From Bradyrhizobium jicamae (GTDB taxonomy: Bacteria > Pseudomonadota > Alphaproteobacteria > Rhizobiales > Xanthobacteraceae): 64,000 bases of DNA. The DNA lies in assembly GCF_018130695.1 (NCBI RefSeq), contig NZ_JAFCJX010000012.1, forward strand, positions 1-64,000. Reading direction: 5' to 3'. Made by a program: the position numbers and the translations under genes. Shown one piece after another: positions 17,079 to 25,963 of the stretch. The notes beneath the pieces are model-generated. The model had not been told where the DNA came from and searched no databases. It was given only the letters and a program-made list of their open reading frames with translations. Each line of letters starts with the position of its first letter. Within the stretch, counting starts at the first letter, position 1.

Positions 17079-17145
17079 GGCGGGGAATAGCGTCACAAGG
17101 CCGGGGTCCAGTGTTACGTCAGCCTATCCCCCGGAGACATTCCTC

Positions 17146-17772
17146 ATGCCTGCCTTCCGCATTCAACTCGTTCGCCCGTTCATCGCGCTCGTCATGGTGA
17201 CGGCGTCCACGCTCTACGCGCTGGCGCAGCAGCCGCCGACGCCGTCGCGGGTGCGCGGCACGATCGAGAGTGTCGAGGGCGATACGCTGGCGGTGAAGTC
17301 GCGCAGCGGCGAGGACGTCAAGCTGCACATGACCGGCGACATCCTCATCGTCGGCATCACCAAGATCGGTCTCTCGGACATCAAGGTCGGCTCGTTCATC
17401 GGCACCACCACGGTGCCCGGCCCCGACGGCATGCCGACCGCGGTCGAGGTGCATGTGTTTCCGGAAGCGATGCGCGGCACCGGCGAGGGCTCACGGCCCT
17501 ATGATCTCAAGCCGAACAGCAGCATGACCAATGCGACGGTGGCCGAAAGTGTCGTCGGTAATGATGGCCACACGCTCCTCGTCAAGTACAAGGATGGCGA
17601 GAAGAAGCTGCTGGTCGGGCCGGAGACGCCCGTCGTGACCTACGTGCCCGCCGACAAGTCCGATCTGAAGGCCGGCGCCAAGATCATCGCCTTCATGAAG
17701 AAATTGCCCGACGGCTCGTTCGAGACCAACCGCGTCAGCGTCGGCCGCGACGGGCTGACCCCGCCGATGTGA
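17146..17772 (+). CDS. Secreted protein, tandem paralogue 1
   Basis: A 208-residue exported protein of unrecognised function. The signal peptide (MPAFRIQLVRPFIALVMVTASTLYALA) is followed by QQPPTPSRVRGTIESVEGDTL, which looks like an OB-type or beta-barrel small domain often found in periplasmic proteins. A later block VKYKDGEKKLLVGPETPVVTYV recurs within the protein as a second copy of the same beta motif. It ends with VGRDGLTPPM. The gene downstream at 17877-18491 is clearly homologous over its full length. Confidence 0.75.
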   Translation: MPAFRIQLVRPFIALVMVTASTLYALAQQPPTPSRVRGTIESVEGDTLAVKSRSGEDVKLHMTGDILIVGITKIGLSDIKVGSFIGTTTVPGPDGMPTAVEVHVFPEAMRGTGEGSRPYDLKPNSSMTNATVAESVVGNDGHTLLVKYKDGEKKLLVGPETPVVTYVPADKSDLKAGAKIIAFMKKLPDGSFETNRVSVGRDGLTPPM

Positions 17773-17876
17773 TTGAGTTTCACCTTCTCCCACAGGGGGA
17801 GAAGGGAAGAAACGCAGGAATACCCTCACAGGCGCGGTGTTGGTCCCTGCGCCAGCCAACCCTCCGGAGTCACCCC

Positions 17877-18491
17877 ATGTCGAAATCGCCTTTGCTCGCG
17901 GCGCTGCTCGCAATTGCCTTTGCCTCGATCGCATCCGCGCAGCAGCCGCCGACGCCGACGGTGCGGATCCGCGGCGCCATCGAGGCGGTCGACGGCTCCC
18001 TGCTGTCGATCAAGTCGCGCGACGGCGCCGACATGAAGGTGCGCATGACCGACAACGTCGCGGTGTTCGCCGTGGTGAAGACCGACCTGTCGGAGATCAA
18101 GCAGGGCTCCTATATCGGCGTCACCGCGATGCCCGAGCCCGACGGCACCCAGAAGGCGGTTGCGGTCCACATCTTCCCGGAGAACCAGCGTGGCGCCGCC
18201 GAGGGCTTTCGTCCCTGGGATCTCCGCGCCAACTCCACCATGACGAATGCGACCGTTGCCGAGACCGTGAAGGGCACCGACGGACAGAACATCCTGGTCA
18301 AGTACAAGGACGGTGAGAAGAAGGTCGTGGTACCGCCGGACACGCCGGTCGTCACCTTCGTCGCCAGCGACAAGTCCGAGATCAAGCCCGGCGCCAAGCT
18401 GATCATCTTCGGCGCGGCGAAGAAGGAAGACGGTACGCTGGAAGCCAACCGCGTCAACATCGGCCGCGACGGGATCACGCCGCCAATGTGA
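17877..18491 (+). CDS. Secreted protein, tandem paralogue 2
   Basis: A 204-residue paralogue of the preceding protein: signal peptide to IASA, then QQPPTPTVRIRGAIEAVDGS, IKQGSYIGVTAMPEPDG, VAVHIFPENQRG, STMTNATVAETVKGTDGQ, VKYKDGEKKVVVPPDTPVVT and the same C-terminal VNIGRDGITPPM. Conservation is even across the two, suggesting an old tandem duplication with both copies under selection. A short GGAGAAGG-type repeat lies in the 104-base gap. Function unknown; periplasmic. Confidence 0.75.
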   Translation: MSKSPLLAALLAIAFASIASAQQPPTPTVRIRGAIEAVDGSLLSIKSRDGADMKVRMTDNVAVFAVVKTDLSEIKQGSYIGVTAMPEPDGTQKAVAVHIFPENQRGAAEGFRPWDLRANSTMTNATVAETVKGTDGQNILVKYKDGEKKVVVPPDTPVVTFVASDKSEIKPGAKLIIFGAAKKEDGTLEANRVNIGRDGITPPM

Positions 18492-18508
18492 CTTTGCGCG
18501 AAAGATGC

Positions 18509-18597
18509 GTAGCCCGGATGAAGCGCAGCGAAATCCGGGAACCTTTCCGCCGAGAGATTTTCCCGGATTGCGCTGCGCTCCATCCGGGCTACGGCGG
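18509..18597. repeat. Dispersed palindrome, family E
   Basis: GTAGCCCGGATGAAGCGCAGCGAAATCCGGGAA and its inverse CCCGGATTGCGCTGCGCTCCATCCGGGCTAC form a long imperfect hairpin between the convergent secreted-protein and lldD genes. Confidence 0.8.
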
Positions 18598-18599
18598 CG

Positions 18600-19736
18600 T
18601 TAGACAGCCAGCACCTTGTCATCGATCTCCGCGATCGTGTTGACGCCGCAGAGCCCCATCGTCGTCGTCAGCTCCTTCGCCAGAATGTCGATCGCCTTCG
18701 CGACGCCGGCCTCGCCGCTGGCGCCGAGCCCATAAGTATAGGCGCGGCCGATCATGCAGGACTTCGCGCCGAGCGCGAGCGCGCGCATCACGTCCATGCC
18801 GGTGCGGATGCCGCCGTCGAACATGATCTCGAGCTGCGAGCCGACCGCGTCGACGATCTCCGGCAGCACTTCGATCGAAGACGGCGCGCCGTCGAGCTGG
18901 CGGCCGCCATGGTTGGAGACCACGATCGCCTGCGCGCCGGTCTTGGCGGCGAGCTCGGCGTCCTCGACGTCGAGGATGCCCTTGAGGATCAGCTTGCCCG
19001 GCCAGATCGAGCGGATCCAGTCGATGTCCTTCCAGTTCAGCGAGGTGTCGAACTGCGAGTTGATCCAGGTCGACAGCGAGGTGATGTCGTCGCTGACCTT
19101 CAGATGGCCTGCGAGATTGCCGAAGGTGCGGCGCTTGCCCTGCAGCACGCCGGCGACCCAGGCCGGCTTGGTCGCGAAATCGATCAGCTTGGAGAGCGAC
19201 CATTCCGGCGGCACCGTCATGCCGTTCTTGATGTCCTGGTGGCGCTGGCCGATCACCTGCAAATCGACGGTCAGCACCAGCGCCGAGCACTTTGCGGCGA
19301 TGGCGCGCTCGATCAGCGCCTTGATGAAGCCGCGGTCCTTCATGACGTAGAGCTGGAACCAGAACGGCTTGTCGACCGCGGCTGCGATGTCCTCGATCGA
19401 GCAGATCGACATCGTGCTCTGGGTGAAGGGAATACCAGCGGCCTGGGCGGCGCGGCAGGCATGGATCTCGCCGTCGCCATGCTGCATGCCGAGCAGCCCG
19501 ACCGGTGCCAGCACCAGCGGCATCTTCGCGGGCTCGCCGAGAATCGTGGTCGACAGATCGCGCTTGGAGACATCGACCAAAATGCGCTGGCGGAACTTGA
19601 TCTGCTGCAGATCCTCCGAATTGGCGCGCAGCGTGTCCTCGGTATAGGAGCCGCGGTCCGCATAATCGAAGAACGCCTTCGGCACCCGGCGCTTGTGCAG
19701 GAGGCGCAGATCTTCGATGCAGGTGATGTGCTTCAT
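18600..19736 (-). CDS. lldD: FMN-dependent alpha-hydroxy acid (L-lactate) dehydrogenase
   Basis: A 378-residue flavoprotein of the L-lactate dehydrogenase/glycolate oxidase family, oxidising L-2-hydroxy acids to 2-oxo acids at the membrane or in the cytoplasm. Motifs: FFDYADRGSYTEDTLRANS near the N-terminus, APVGLLGMQHGDGE (FMN), FQLYVMKDRGF, LVLTVDLQVIGQRHQDIKNG, then VSNHGGRQLDGAPSS with the catalytic His and substrate Arg, and DGGIRTGMDVMRALALGAKSC. Length matches LldD. The neighbour downstream is convergent, separated by a repeat. Lactate is the likely but unproven substrate; a related gene lies at 51206-52423. Confidence 0.88.
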   Translation of the reverse strand: MKHITCIEDLRLLHKRRVPKAFFDYADRGSYTEDTLRANSEDLQQIKFRQRILVDVSKRDLSTTILGEPAKMPLVLAPVGLLGMQHGDGEIHACRAAQAAGIPFTQSTMSICSIEDIAAAVDKPFWFQLYVMKDRGFIKALIERAIAAKCSALVLTVDLQVIGQRHQDIKNGMTVPPEWSLSKLIDFATKPAWVAGVLQGKRRTFGNLAGHLKVSDDITSLSTWINSQFDTSLNWKDIDWIRSIWPGKLILKGILDVEDAELAAKTGAQAIVVSNHGGRQLDGAPSSIEVLPEIVDAVGSQLEIMFDGGIRTGMDVMRALALGAKSCMIGRAYTYGLGASGEAGVAKAIDILAKELTTTMGLCGVNTIAEIDDKVLAV

Positions 19737-19867
19737 GGACGTTCCCGGCCCTTCTTGTGTCGCAAGTTCTTGTTTCGCACGTCTTGTAACGCTGGATTCT
19801 GGTCGTCATCTAGCATGGTTGGGGGGCCTGCCAAATCGCTGGGCATAGGATGCCCAAGGAGGTCCCG

Positions 19868-20026
19868 ATGACCGCAAAGCCGAAGCCGCGAGAGGATGCC
19901 GAAAAGCGTCAGCTGGACGAGGCACTGGAGGAGGGCCTGGAGGAGACGTTCCCGGGTTCCGATCCCGTCAATGTGACCCAGCCGCCGCCGAGCAAGGCCG
20001 ACCATCACGTCAAGCGGAGCGGCTGA
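19868..20026 (+). CDS. Small acidic protein with ETFPGSDP motif
   Basis: A 52-residue protein: MTAKPKPREDAEKRQLDEAL, then EEGLEETFPGSDPVNVTQPP and a short basic tail. The ETFPxSDP core belongs to a widespread family of small alphaproteobacterial proteins of unknown function. AAGGAGG ends six bases before the ATG, a near-perfect ribosome site, which strongly supports translation. A hairpin with a T run lies about 80 bases downstream. Confidence 0.8.
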   Translation: MTAKPKPREDAEKRQLDEALEEGLEETFPGSDPVNVTQPPPSKADHHVKRSG

Positions 20027-20107
20027 GGGGCAGACCGTCGCACCGGCGCGCTGTGGCGCTCTAAAAATAAATCGTTATACTCCAGCAAGTTAGCTTCGCC
20101 CTTGGCG

Positions 20108-20139
20108 GATGAATCCGGTAATGATTCATCATATTTTTT
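20108..20139 (+). terminator. Hairpin plus T-tract after the small acidic protein gene
   Basis: GATGAATC-CGGTAAT-GATTCATC followed by ATATTTTTT. The perfect 8-base stem and T run fit a rho-independent terminator, though the low GC of the stem also allows an operator for the glmM promoter. Confidence 0.55.
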
Positions 20140-20198
20140 GAATCCACCTTGGCGGGGGAGGGTCTATAAGGCCCTGCACGCTAGATTGGTGGGCATTC

Positions 20199-20239
20199 GG
20201 GGCAGTCTCGCCGCTCGGTTCGAGACGCCCCTTTGGGGG
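20199..20239 (+). promoter_or_regulatory. Structured 5' leader of glmM with alternative hairpins
   Basis: GGGGC-A-GTCTC, a 12-base loop, GAGAC-G-CCCC (20199-20231) is followed by TTTGGGGG. The CCCC arm can pair either with the upstream GGGG or with GGGGG at 20235-20239, the only ribosome-site-like sequence before ATG 20250. Mutually exclusive pairing could control glmM translation. Confidence 0.4.
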
Positions 20240-20249
20240 TTATAGGCAT

Positions 20250-21593
20250 ATGAGCCGCAAATATTTCGGGACCGACGGGATTCGGGGCCGCGCCAATGGT
20301 TTGATCACGCCGGAGCTCGCGCTCAAGGTCGGGCAGGCGGCGGGCCTCGTGTTTCAGCGCGGCGATCATCGCCACCGCGTCGTGATCGGCAAGGACACGC
20401 GGCTGTCCGGCTACATGATCGAATACGCCATGGTCGCCGGCTTCACCTCGGTCGGCATGGACGTGCTGCTGCTCGGCCCGATGCCGACGCCGGCGGTCGC
20501 GATGCTGACCAAGTCGATGCGCGCCGATCTCGGCGTCATGATCTCGGCCTCGCATAATCTGTTCGAGGACAACGGCATCAAGCTGTTCGGCCCGCAGGGT
20601 TTCAAACTTTCCGACGACGTCGAGAAGCAGATCGAGCAATTGCTCGACGAGCCGATCGACCGCCGCCTCGCGCAGAGCGCGAGTCTCGGCCGCGCCCGCC
20701 GCATCGACGGCGTTCACGACCGCTACATCGAGTTTGCAAAACGCACGCTGCCGCGCGACCTCTCGCTCGACGGCTTGCGCGTCGTGATCGATTGCGCCAA
20801 CGGTGCGGCCTACAAGGTGGTGCCGGAAGCGCTGTGGGAGCTCGGTGCCGACGTGGTGCCGATCGGCGTCGAGCCCGACGGCTTCAACATCAACAAGGAA
20901 TGCGGCTCGACCTCGCCGGAGGCGCTGGCCAAGAAGGTGCGCGAGATGCGCGCCGATATCGGCATCGCGCTCGATGGCGACGCCGATCGCGTCATCCTGG
21001 TCGACGAGCGCGGTCATATCGTCGACGGCGACCAGCTGCTCGCCGTCATCGCGCAGAGCTGGAAGGAAGAGGGCCGGCTTGCCAAGCCCGGCATCGTCAC
21101 CACCGTGATGTCCAATCTCGGGCTGGAGCGTTTCCTCGAAGGCCACGGCCTGAGCATGGTGCGCACGCCGGTCGGCGACCGCTACGTGCTCGAGCAGATG
21201 CTGAACGGCGGCTACAATCTCGGCGGCGAGCCGTCGGGCCACATCATCCTGTCCGACTATGCCACCACCGGCGACGGCTTCGTTGCCGCGCTGCAGGTGC
21301 TCGCCGTGGTGCAGAAGCTGCGCCGCCCGGTCTCGGAAGTCTGCCGGCGTTTTGAACCACTCCCTCAAATCCTGAAGAACGTGCGCTACAAGAGCGGCAA
21401 GCCGCTCGATGCCGCCGAGGTGAAGTCCGCCATCACCGACGGCGAGAAGCGCCTCAACGGCCACGGCCGCCTGTTGATCCGCCCCTCCGGCACCGAGCCG
21501 GTGATCCGCGTGATGGCCGAAGGCGACGACCGCATCCTGGTCGAGGACGTCGTCGACACCATCGTCCACGCGCTCGGACAAGCGGCGGCGTAG
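20250..21593 (+). CDS. glmM: Phosphoglucosamine mutase
   Basis: A 447-residue enzyme converting glucosamine-6-phosphate to glucosamine-1-phosphate for UDP-GlcNAc, peptidoglycan and lipid A synthesis. N-terminal KYFGTDGIRGRAN, the phosphorylated serine loop MISASHN with S101 as the active residue, the Mg2+ loop LDGDADR near residue 245, the sugar-binding GEPSGHI and the C-terminal phosphate-binding RPSGTEPVIRVM are all present. Full length for the family. It is not next to ftsH or folP here. Upstream there is a structured leader that may regulate translation. Confidence 0.96.
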   Translation: MSRKYFGTDGIRGRANGLITPELALKVGQAAGLVFQRGDHRHRVVIGKDTRLSGYMIEYAMVAGFTSVGMDVLLLGPMPTPAVAMLTKSMRADLGVMISASHNLFEDNGIKLFGPQGFKLSDDVEKQIEQLLDEPIDRRLAQSASLGRARRIDGVHDRYIEFAKRTLPRDLSLDGLRVVIDCANGAAYKVVPEALWELGADVVPIGVEPDGFNINKECGSTSPEALAKKVREMRADIGIALDGDADRVILVDERGHIVDGDQLLAVIAQSWKEEGRLAKPGIVTTVMSNLGLERFLEGHGLSMVRTPVGDRYVLEQMLNGGYNLGGEPSGHIILSDYATTGDGFVAALQVLAVVQKLRRPVSEVCRRFEPLPQILKNVRYKSGKPLDAAEVKSAITDGEKRLNGHGRLLIRPSGTEPVIRVMAEGDDRILVEDVVDTIVHALGQAAA

Positions 21594-21621
21594 CTACAAG
21601 AATTTCCGCGAGCTCCTTCTC

Positions 21622-21742
21622 AACCTCTCCCGCTTGCGGGGGAGGTCGTTGCGCGCAGCGCAGCGGGTGGGGGCTCTTTCCACAATACGACTCGTGGTAG
21701 GAGCCCCACCCCAGCCCTCCCCCGCAAGCGGGAGAGGGGGCG
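21622..21742. repeat. Large inverted repeat related to family A
   Basis: CCTCTCCCGCTTGCGGGGGAGG, then GGTGGGGGCTC...GAGCCCCACC and CCCTCCCCCGCAAGCGGGAGAGGG. The two ends pair to form a hairpin of about 120 bases just upstream of the MFS gene. Confidence 0.8.
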
Positions 21743-21858
21743 GAGTCCCGCATCGGCGCGATCAGCGCATCGCTGCCATCGGCTATTGGAACTGGTCGGA
21801 TCGGGCCGCACGTCGTACCTCTCGAAGGTATTTTGCTAAGCCTGCCGGGAAGTCTCCA

Positions 21859-23115
21859 TTGAACAAGCCTGTCGTGAGCGAAGAAGCACTGGGCGAGCCG
21901 GTGCTGGTCTCTGATCTGCCCCCGAGCGTCGCGGCCAAGGCGGCCGCCGCCGGGCCGGCGTATGTTGTGCTGGCCGGCATCAGTGTCTCGCACTTCCTCA
22001 ACGACACCATGCAGTCGCTGATCGCCTCGGTCTATCCGATCCTGAAGGACAATTACGCGCTCGACTTCGCGCAGATCGGCCTGATCACGCTGGCGTTCCA
22101 GTTCACGGCGTCGCTGCTGCAGCCGGTGGTCGGCCACTACACCGACAAGAAGGCGCAGCCGTTCTCGCTCGCGATCGGCATGGCCTCGACCTTCTTTGGC
22201 CTGCTGCTGCTCAGCGTGGCGCACCAGTATCTCGTCATCCTCGTTGCGGCGGCGCTGGTCGGCCTCGGATCTGCGGTGTTCCATCCGGAGTCCGCGCGCA
22301 TCGCGCGGCTGGCGTCAGGCGGACGCTATGGTTTTGCGCAGTCGGTGTTCCAGCTCGGCGGCAGTTCCGGCACCTCGATGGGACCGGTGCTGGCGGCGCT
22401 GATCGTGGTGCCGTTCGGGCAGGGCAGCATCGCCTGGTTCTCGTCGATCGCGTTCCTGGCCATCGTCATCCTCTGGCGCATCGGCGTCTGGTACAAGCCG
22501 CAGATCACGCAGAAGAAGGCGGCGGCAGTCCGCGCGCATCCGGATGCGCCGAGCTCGCGGCGTGTTGCGGTCGCGCTCGTCGTGCTGGTGGCGCTGTTGT
22601 TCTCCAAGCAGCTCTACGTCTCCAGCCTGTCGAGCTACTACATCTTCTATCTGATCGATCGCTTCGGCGTGTCGACGCAGGCGGCGCAGATCTATCTCTT
22701 CATCTTCCTGGCGGCGAATGCGGTCGGTGCGTTTCTCGGCGGGCCGCTTGGTGATCGCTTCGGCCGCAAGATCGTGATCTGGATCTCGATCCTCGGCGCG
22801 CTGCCGTTCACGCTGGCGCTGCCCTATGCCGGGCTCTACGCCAGCGCCGTGCTCACCGTGTTCATCGGCCTGATCATCTCCTCGACCACGTCGTCGATCA
22901 TCGTGTTCGCGCAGGAACTGGTGCCGCATCGCTTCGGCATGATCTCCGGCGTGTTCTTCGGCGTCGCATTCGGCATCGGCGGTCTCGGCGCAGCCGTGCT
23001 CGGCAAGGTCGCCGATCACACCTCGATCGAGTTCGTCTATCAGGTCTGCGCCTATCTGCCGGCGATCGGCCTGCTCGCGGTGTTCCTGCCGAAGATGCCG
23101 AAGCACACGCATTAA
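21859..23115 (+). CDS. MFS transporter, fosmidomycin-resistance (Fsr) type
   Basis: A 418-residue inner-membrane transporter with 12 predicted helices. SVSHFLNDTMQSLIASVYPI at the first helix, VGHYTDKKAQPFSL in the first cytoplasmic loop and GGPLGDRFGRK between helices 8 and 9 are typical of the Fsr subgroup of drug:proton antiporters. The start is taken as TTG 21859, preceded by GGAAG; the frame is open further upstream but only through repeat sequence. Efflux of a drug-like or metabolic compound is inferred from family; the actual substrate is unknown. Confidence 0.82.
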   Translation: MNKPVVSEEALGEPVLVSDLPPSVAAKAAAAGPAYVVLAGISVSHFLNDTMQSLIASVYPILKDNYALDFAQIGLITLAFQFTASLLQPVVGHYTDKKAQPFSLAIGMASTFFGLLLLSVAHQYLVILVAAALVGLGSAVFHPESARIARLASGGRYGFAQSVFQLGGSSGTSMGPVLAALIVVPFGQGSIAWFSSIAFLAIVILWRIGVWYKPQITQKKAAAVRAHPDAPSSRRVAVALVVLVALLFSKQLYVSSLSSYYIFYLIDRFGVSTQAAQIYLFIFLAANAVGAFLGGPLGDRFGRKIVIWISILGALPFTLALPYAGLYASAVLTVFIGLIISSTTSSIIVFAQELVPHRFGMISGVFFGVAFGIGGLGAAVLGKVADHTSIEFVYQVCAYLPAIGLLAVFLPKMPKHTH

Positions 23116-23425
23116 GCCAGCGCGTCGAGCCCACGCACCAGAGTCGTGCATTAATCCTTTGCTAATAGACGCGGCTTGCTGCGCCGCATCAGTGGGCCGT
23201 TTGTAAACACACCGTTAGCAACTGTGGCGTGTTCGCCTTGTTGTTGTGCCGAAAATGCATCACTCGCGCGCCTGCGGCGATGTGCGCGCGCATTCTAGTG
23301 AGAGAAAATCAACCTTAAAAATTAGGGTTAAGTGCCGCTTAAGCATTTGCTGGCATCGTCCGCTCGTGAGTTTCAGAGATGTGGGGCCTTCGTGTTCAGC
23401 CTCACCGGCCAAAAGGACGAAGCCA
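23116..23425. other. Non-coding stretch and promoter region
   Basis: About 310 bases between the MFS gene and an outer-membrane protein gene. It is locally AT-rich (AACCTTAAAAATTAGGGTTAA near 23310) unlike its surroundings, and probably carries the strong promoter and a long 5' leader of the porin-like gene. No gene is seen. Confidence 0.5.
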
Positions 23426-24268
23426 ATGCGTAGCGTTAAGTCTCTCGTTGCCGCCGCCGCGGCATCCATGCTGTCCACGGCGGCGTTCGCCGCCGATATG
23501 CCCATCATGCCGCCGCCCCAGATGGCATACGCTCCCCCGCCGGTTCAGGATTTCGGCGGCTGGTATCTGCGCGGCGACATCGGCATGACCAACACGCAGG
23601 CCAAGCTGCACAGCAACCTGTACGACACGCTGCCGGCCAACACGGCCTTCAACCAGTACGGCACCGGCTTCGACGGCGGCATGCTGTACGGCGTCGGCGT
23701 CGGCTATCAGTTCAACAGCTGGTTCCGCGCTGACATCACCGGTGAGTATCGCTCGAAGGTTTCCTTCAACGGCACCGACTTCTTCACCTTCAATCCCGGC
23801 GGTTCGCTCGGCGACACCTATCACGGCGGCTACCAGAGCTGGGTCGGCCTCGTGAACGTCTACGCCGATCTCGGCACCTGGTGGTGCTTGACCCCGTTCA
23901 TCGGTGCCGGTGTCGGTGCCGCGACGATCAAGACCTCGGCCTTCTCCGACGTCGCGACCTTCCCGGGCGGCGTGGGCTCGAGCTCCTACATCGCCGACGG
24001 CGCGACCAAGACCAACTTCGCCTGGGCGCTGCATGCCGGTGTGGCCTACAAGGTCAACCAGAACTTCACGGTCGAGCTGGCCTATCGCTACCTCGACATG
24101 GGCACCGCGGGTCACGGCCAGGGCCACTTCTTCGACGGCACCCCGACCGGCATCTCGACCTTCCAGTATCGCGACATGACCTCGCAGGACATCAAGCTCG
24201 GCGTGCGCTGGAACCTGGGTTGCTGCGACGTGCCGCCGGCACCGCCCCCGCTGATCCGCAAGGGTTAA
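23426..24268 (+). CDS. Outer-membrane beta-barrel protein (Omp25/31-like)
   Basis: A 280-residue protein: signal peptide MRSVKSLVAAAAASMLSTAA ending AFAA, a Pro-rich stretch, then alternating amphipathic strands beginning GGWYLRGDIGMTN and ending LGVRWNLGCCDVPP, characteristic of small alphaproteobacterial outer-membrane barrels (PF13505/Omp31 type). AAAAGGA lies before the ATG. Two adjacent cysteines near the C-terminus and one at WWCLTPFIG are unusual for a barrel. A terminator follows and a related barrel gene lies next downstream. Confidence 0.85.
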   Translation: MRSVKSLVAAAAASMLSTAAFAADMPIMPPPQMAYAPPPVQDFGGWYLRGDIGMTNTQAKLHSNLYDTLPANTAFNQYGTGFDGGMLYGVGVGYQFNSWFRADITGEYRSKVSFNGTDFFTFNPGGSLGDTYHGGYQSWVGLVNVYADLGTWWCLTPFIGAGVGAATIKTSAFSDVATFPGGVGSSSYIADGATKTNFAWALHAGVAYKVNQNFTVELAYRYLDMGTAGHGQGHFFDGTPTGISTFQYRDMTSQDIKLGVRWNLGCCDVPPAPPPLIRKG

Positions 24269-24297
24269 TGCGAAGCTTCATCGGTTAACGATTGCAA

Positions 24298-24332
24298 ACG
24301 GCGCGGGATCATCCCGCGCCGTTTTGCTTTTG
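24298..24332 (+). terminator. Rho-independent terminator
   Basis: ACGGCGCGGGAT-C-ATCCCGCGCCGT followed by TTTGCTTTT, 30 bases after the outer-membrane protein stop. Confidence 0.9.
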
Positions 24333-24449
24333 TGTTGTGCCTCGCAAGTTCTGCAACTTGAGCATGGCAAAAACGCTCCGTGACAACGATTGATTAAGGT
24401 TAACAGGCGATGATCACCGTCGAGTTCGAGAGTCCGATGGAGCGTTGCG

Positions 24450-25280
24450 ATGCGTAGACTTCTGCTGGTGGCTGTCATGCTGGGTGCGACGACGGGTGCG
24501 CAGGCGGCCGATATGCCCGACCTGCCCATCCTGCGCGGCTCCTACACCGACGGGTTGTCGCGATCGAGCGTGAACTGGCAGGGCTTCTATGCCGGCGCCC
24601 AGGCCGGTTACGGCTCGTCGGATGAGAACTTCTCCAGCTCGAGCGCGAACAAGAACATGCTGAACGCGCTGCTTGATCACAATGTGATCCAGGAGATGGA
24701 CGTCGCGAACTGGAACCTCGGCCTCGGCAAGATGTCGTCGCGCTCGGCAGCCTATGGCGGCTTCGTCGGCTACAACTGGCAATGGACCGACGTCGTGTTC
24801 GGTCTGGAAGCCAGCTACGTTCACGGCAATTTCGGCGGCAGCGCTGTGGCGAGCAAGGAGCTCGTCAGCGGCAGTGCGCTGTCCGACGGCTTCTTCCATG
24901 ATGTGCGGGTCGACTCGGCGGCCGCGATCAAGATCCAGGACATGGCGACCTTCCGCGGCCGCGCCGCCTATGCCTGGGGTTGCTTCCTGCCTTATGCGTT
25001 CGGCGGCTTCGCAATCGGCAACGCCGACATCAGCCACTCCGTCACCGTGTACGACGCCACCAGTACGGTCATCACGGGGCCCTTCACATCGCTCGGGACA
25101 TTGAACGCGACTGACGCGTATCACAATCACTTGGTCTACGGTTACACCGGCGGCCTCGGCGTCGACGTCAATCTGATGGGCGGCCTGTTCATGCGCGCCG
25201 AATGGGAATATGTGCGCTTCACCTCCAGCGTCGACACCAGCATCAACACGGTACGCGCCGGCCTTGGCTACAAGTTCTGA
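24450..25280 (+). CDS. Outer-membrane beta-barrel protein, second
   Basis: A 276-residue exported barrel protein. The signal peptide (MRRLLLVAVMLGATTGAQAA) precedes DMPDLPILRGSYTDG, then WQGFYAGAQAGYGSSDENF, a typical first strand of Omp31-like porins, and a C-terminus ending VRAGLGYKF with the terminal aromatic residue that BAM recognises. Its start follows ATGGAGCG. GGTTAAC lies upstream, echoing a GGTTAA in front of the other barrel gene. Its role (pore, adhesin or structural) is unknown. Confidence 0.85.
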   Translation: MRRLLLVAVMLGATTGAQAADMPDLPILRGSYTDGLSRSSVNWQGFYAGAQAGYGSSDENFSSSSANKNMLNALLDHNVIQEMDVANWNLGLGKMSSRSAAYGGFVGYNWQWTDVVFGLEASYVHGNFGGSAVASKELVSGSALSDGFFHDVRVDSAAAIKIQDMATFRGRAAYAWGCFLPYAFGGFAIGNADISHSVTVYDATSTVITGPFTSLGTLNATDAYHNHLVYGYTGGLGVDVNLMGGLFMRAEWEYVRFTSSVDTSINTVRAGLGYKF

Positions 25281-25354
25281 TGCGCGGTCTGCGCGGCTTG
25301 ACATGAATTCACGCGGCTGATCCGATGCCGCTCCCCTGGCAGGGAGCGCAATCG

Positions 25355-25945
25355 ATGAAGATCTATGGCGACATCAATTCGGGCAATTGCCTGAAGGTGA
25401 AATGGGTGTGCGACAAACTGTCGTTGCCTTACACCTGGATCGCGATCGATACGCTGAAGGGCGAGACGCGGACATCGGCGTTTCTGGCGCGCAACAGCGC
25501 TGGGCAGGTGCCGACCATCGAGCTCGACGACGGCCGCACGCTGGCGCAATCCAATGCCATCATCCGTTATCTTGCGCGCGACAGCGACCTCATTCCCGCC
25601 GATGCCTTCGCCGCGGCCAAGATGGACGAGTGGCTGTTCTGGGAGCAGTACAGCCACGAGCCCTATATCGCGGTCTGCCGATTCCAGATGTTCTACCTGA
25701 AGAAGCCCGTCTCCGAGCTCGATCCGGAGAAGGTCAAGCGCGGACAAGCCGCCCTGACGCGGATGGAGCAGCAGCTTGCGGCCTCGCCATTCCTGGCCGG
25801 GACAGCGCTCACGCTTGCCGACATCTCGCTGCTGGCCTACACCCGCCTCGCGCATGAGGGCGGCTTCGATCTCGAAGGCTATCCTGCGCTACGCCGCTGG
25901 ATCGCCGCGTCCGAGCGCGTGCTCGGCCTGCCGGCCGCGCGCTAG
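25355..25945 (+). CDS. Glutathione S-transferase family protein, second
   Basis: A 196-residue GST. SGNCLKVKW (S9, C12 candidates for thiol activation), AGQVPTIELDDGRTLAQSNAII with cis-Pro and glutathione-binding residues, and a C-terminal domain with LTLADISLLAYTRLAHEGG and YPALRRWI. The M at 25355 after AGGGAGCG is preferred to a start ten codons earlier. It shares the family with the GST at 8753-9406 but is only moderately similar, so it has its own role. A GNAT gene follows after 18 bases, likely co-transcribed. Confidence 0.88.
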   Translation: MKIYGDINSGNCLKVKWVCDKLSLPYTWIAIDTLKGETRTSAFLARNSAGQVPTIELDDGRTLAQSNAIIRYLARDSDLIPADAFAAAKMDEWLFWEQYSHEPYIAVCRFQMFYLKKPVSELDPEKVKRGQAALTRMEQQLAASPFLAGTALTLADISLLAYTRLAHEGGFDLEGYPALRRWIAASERVLGLPAAR

Positions 25946-25963
25946 CTTCCGATCGGTATCACG

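Noticed and set aside
20199..20231. GGTTCGAGAC resembling a tRNA T-loop upstream of glmM
   Set aside because: No acceptor stem, D-arm or anticodon arm can be drawn around it; the hairpin fits a leader structure better.
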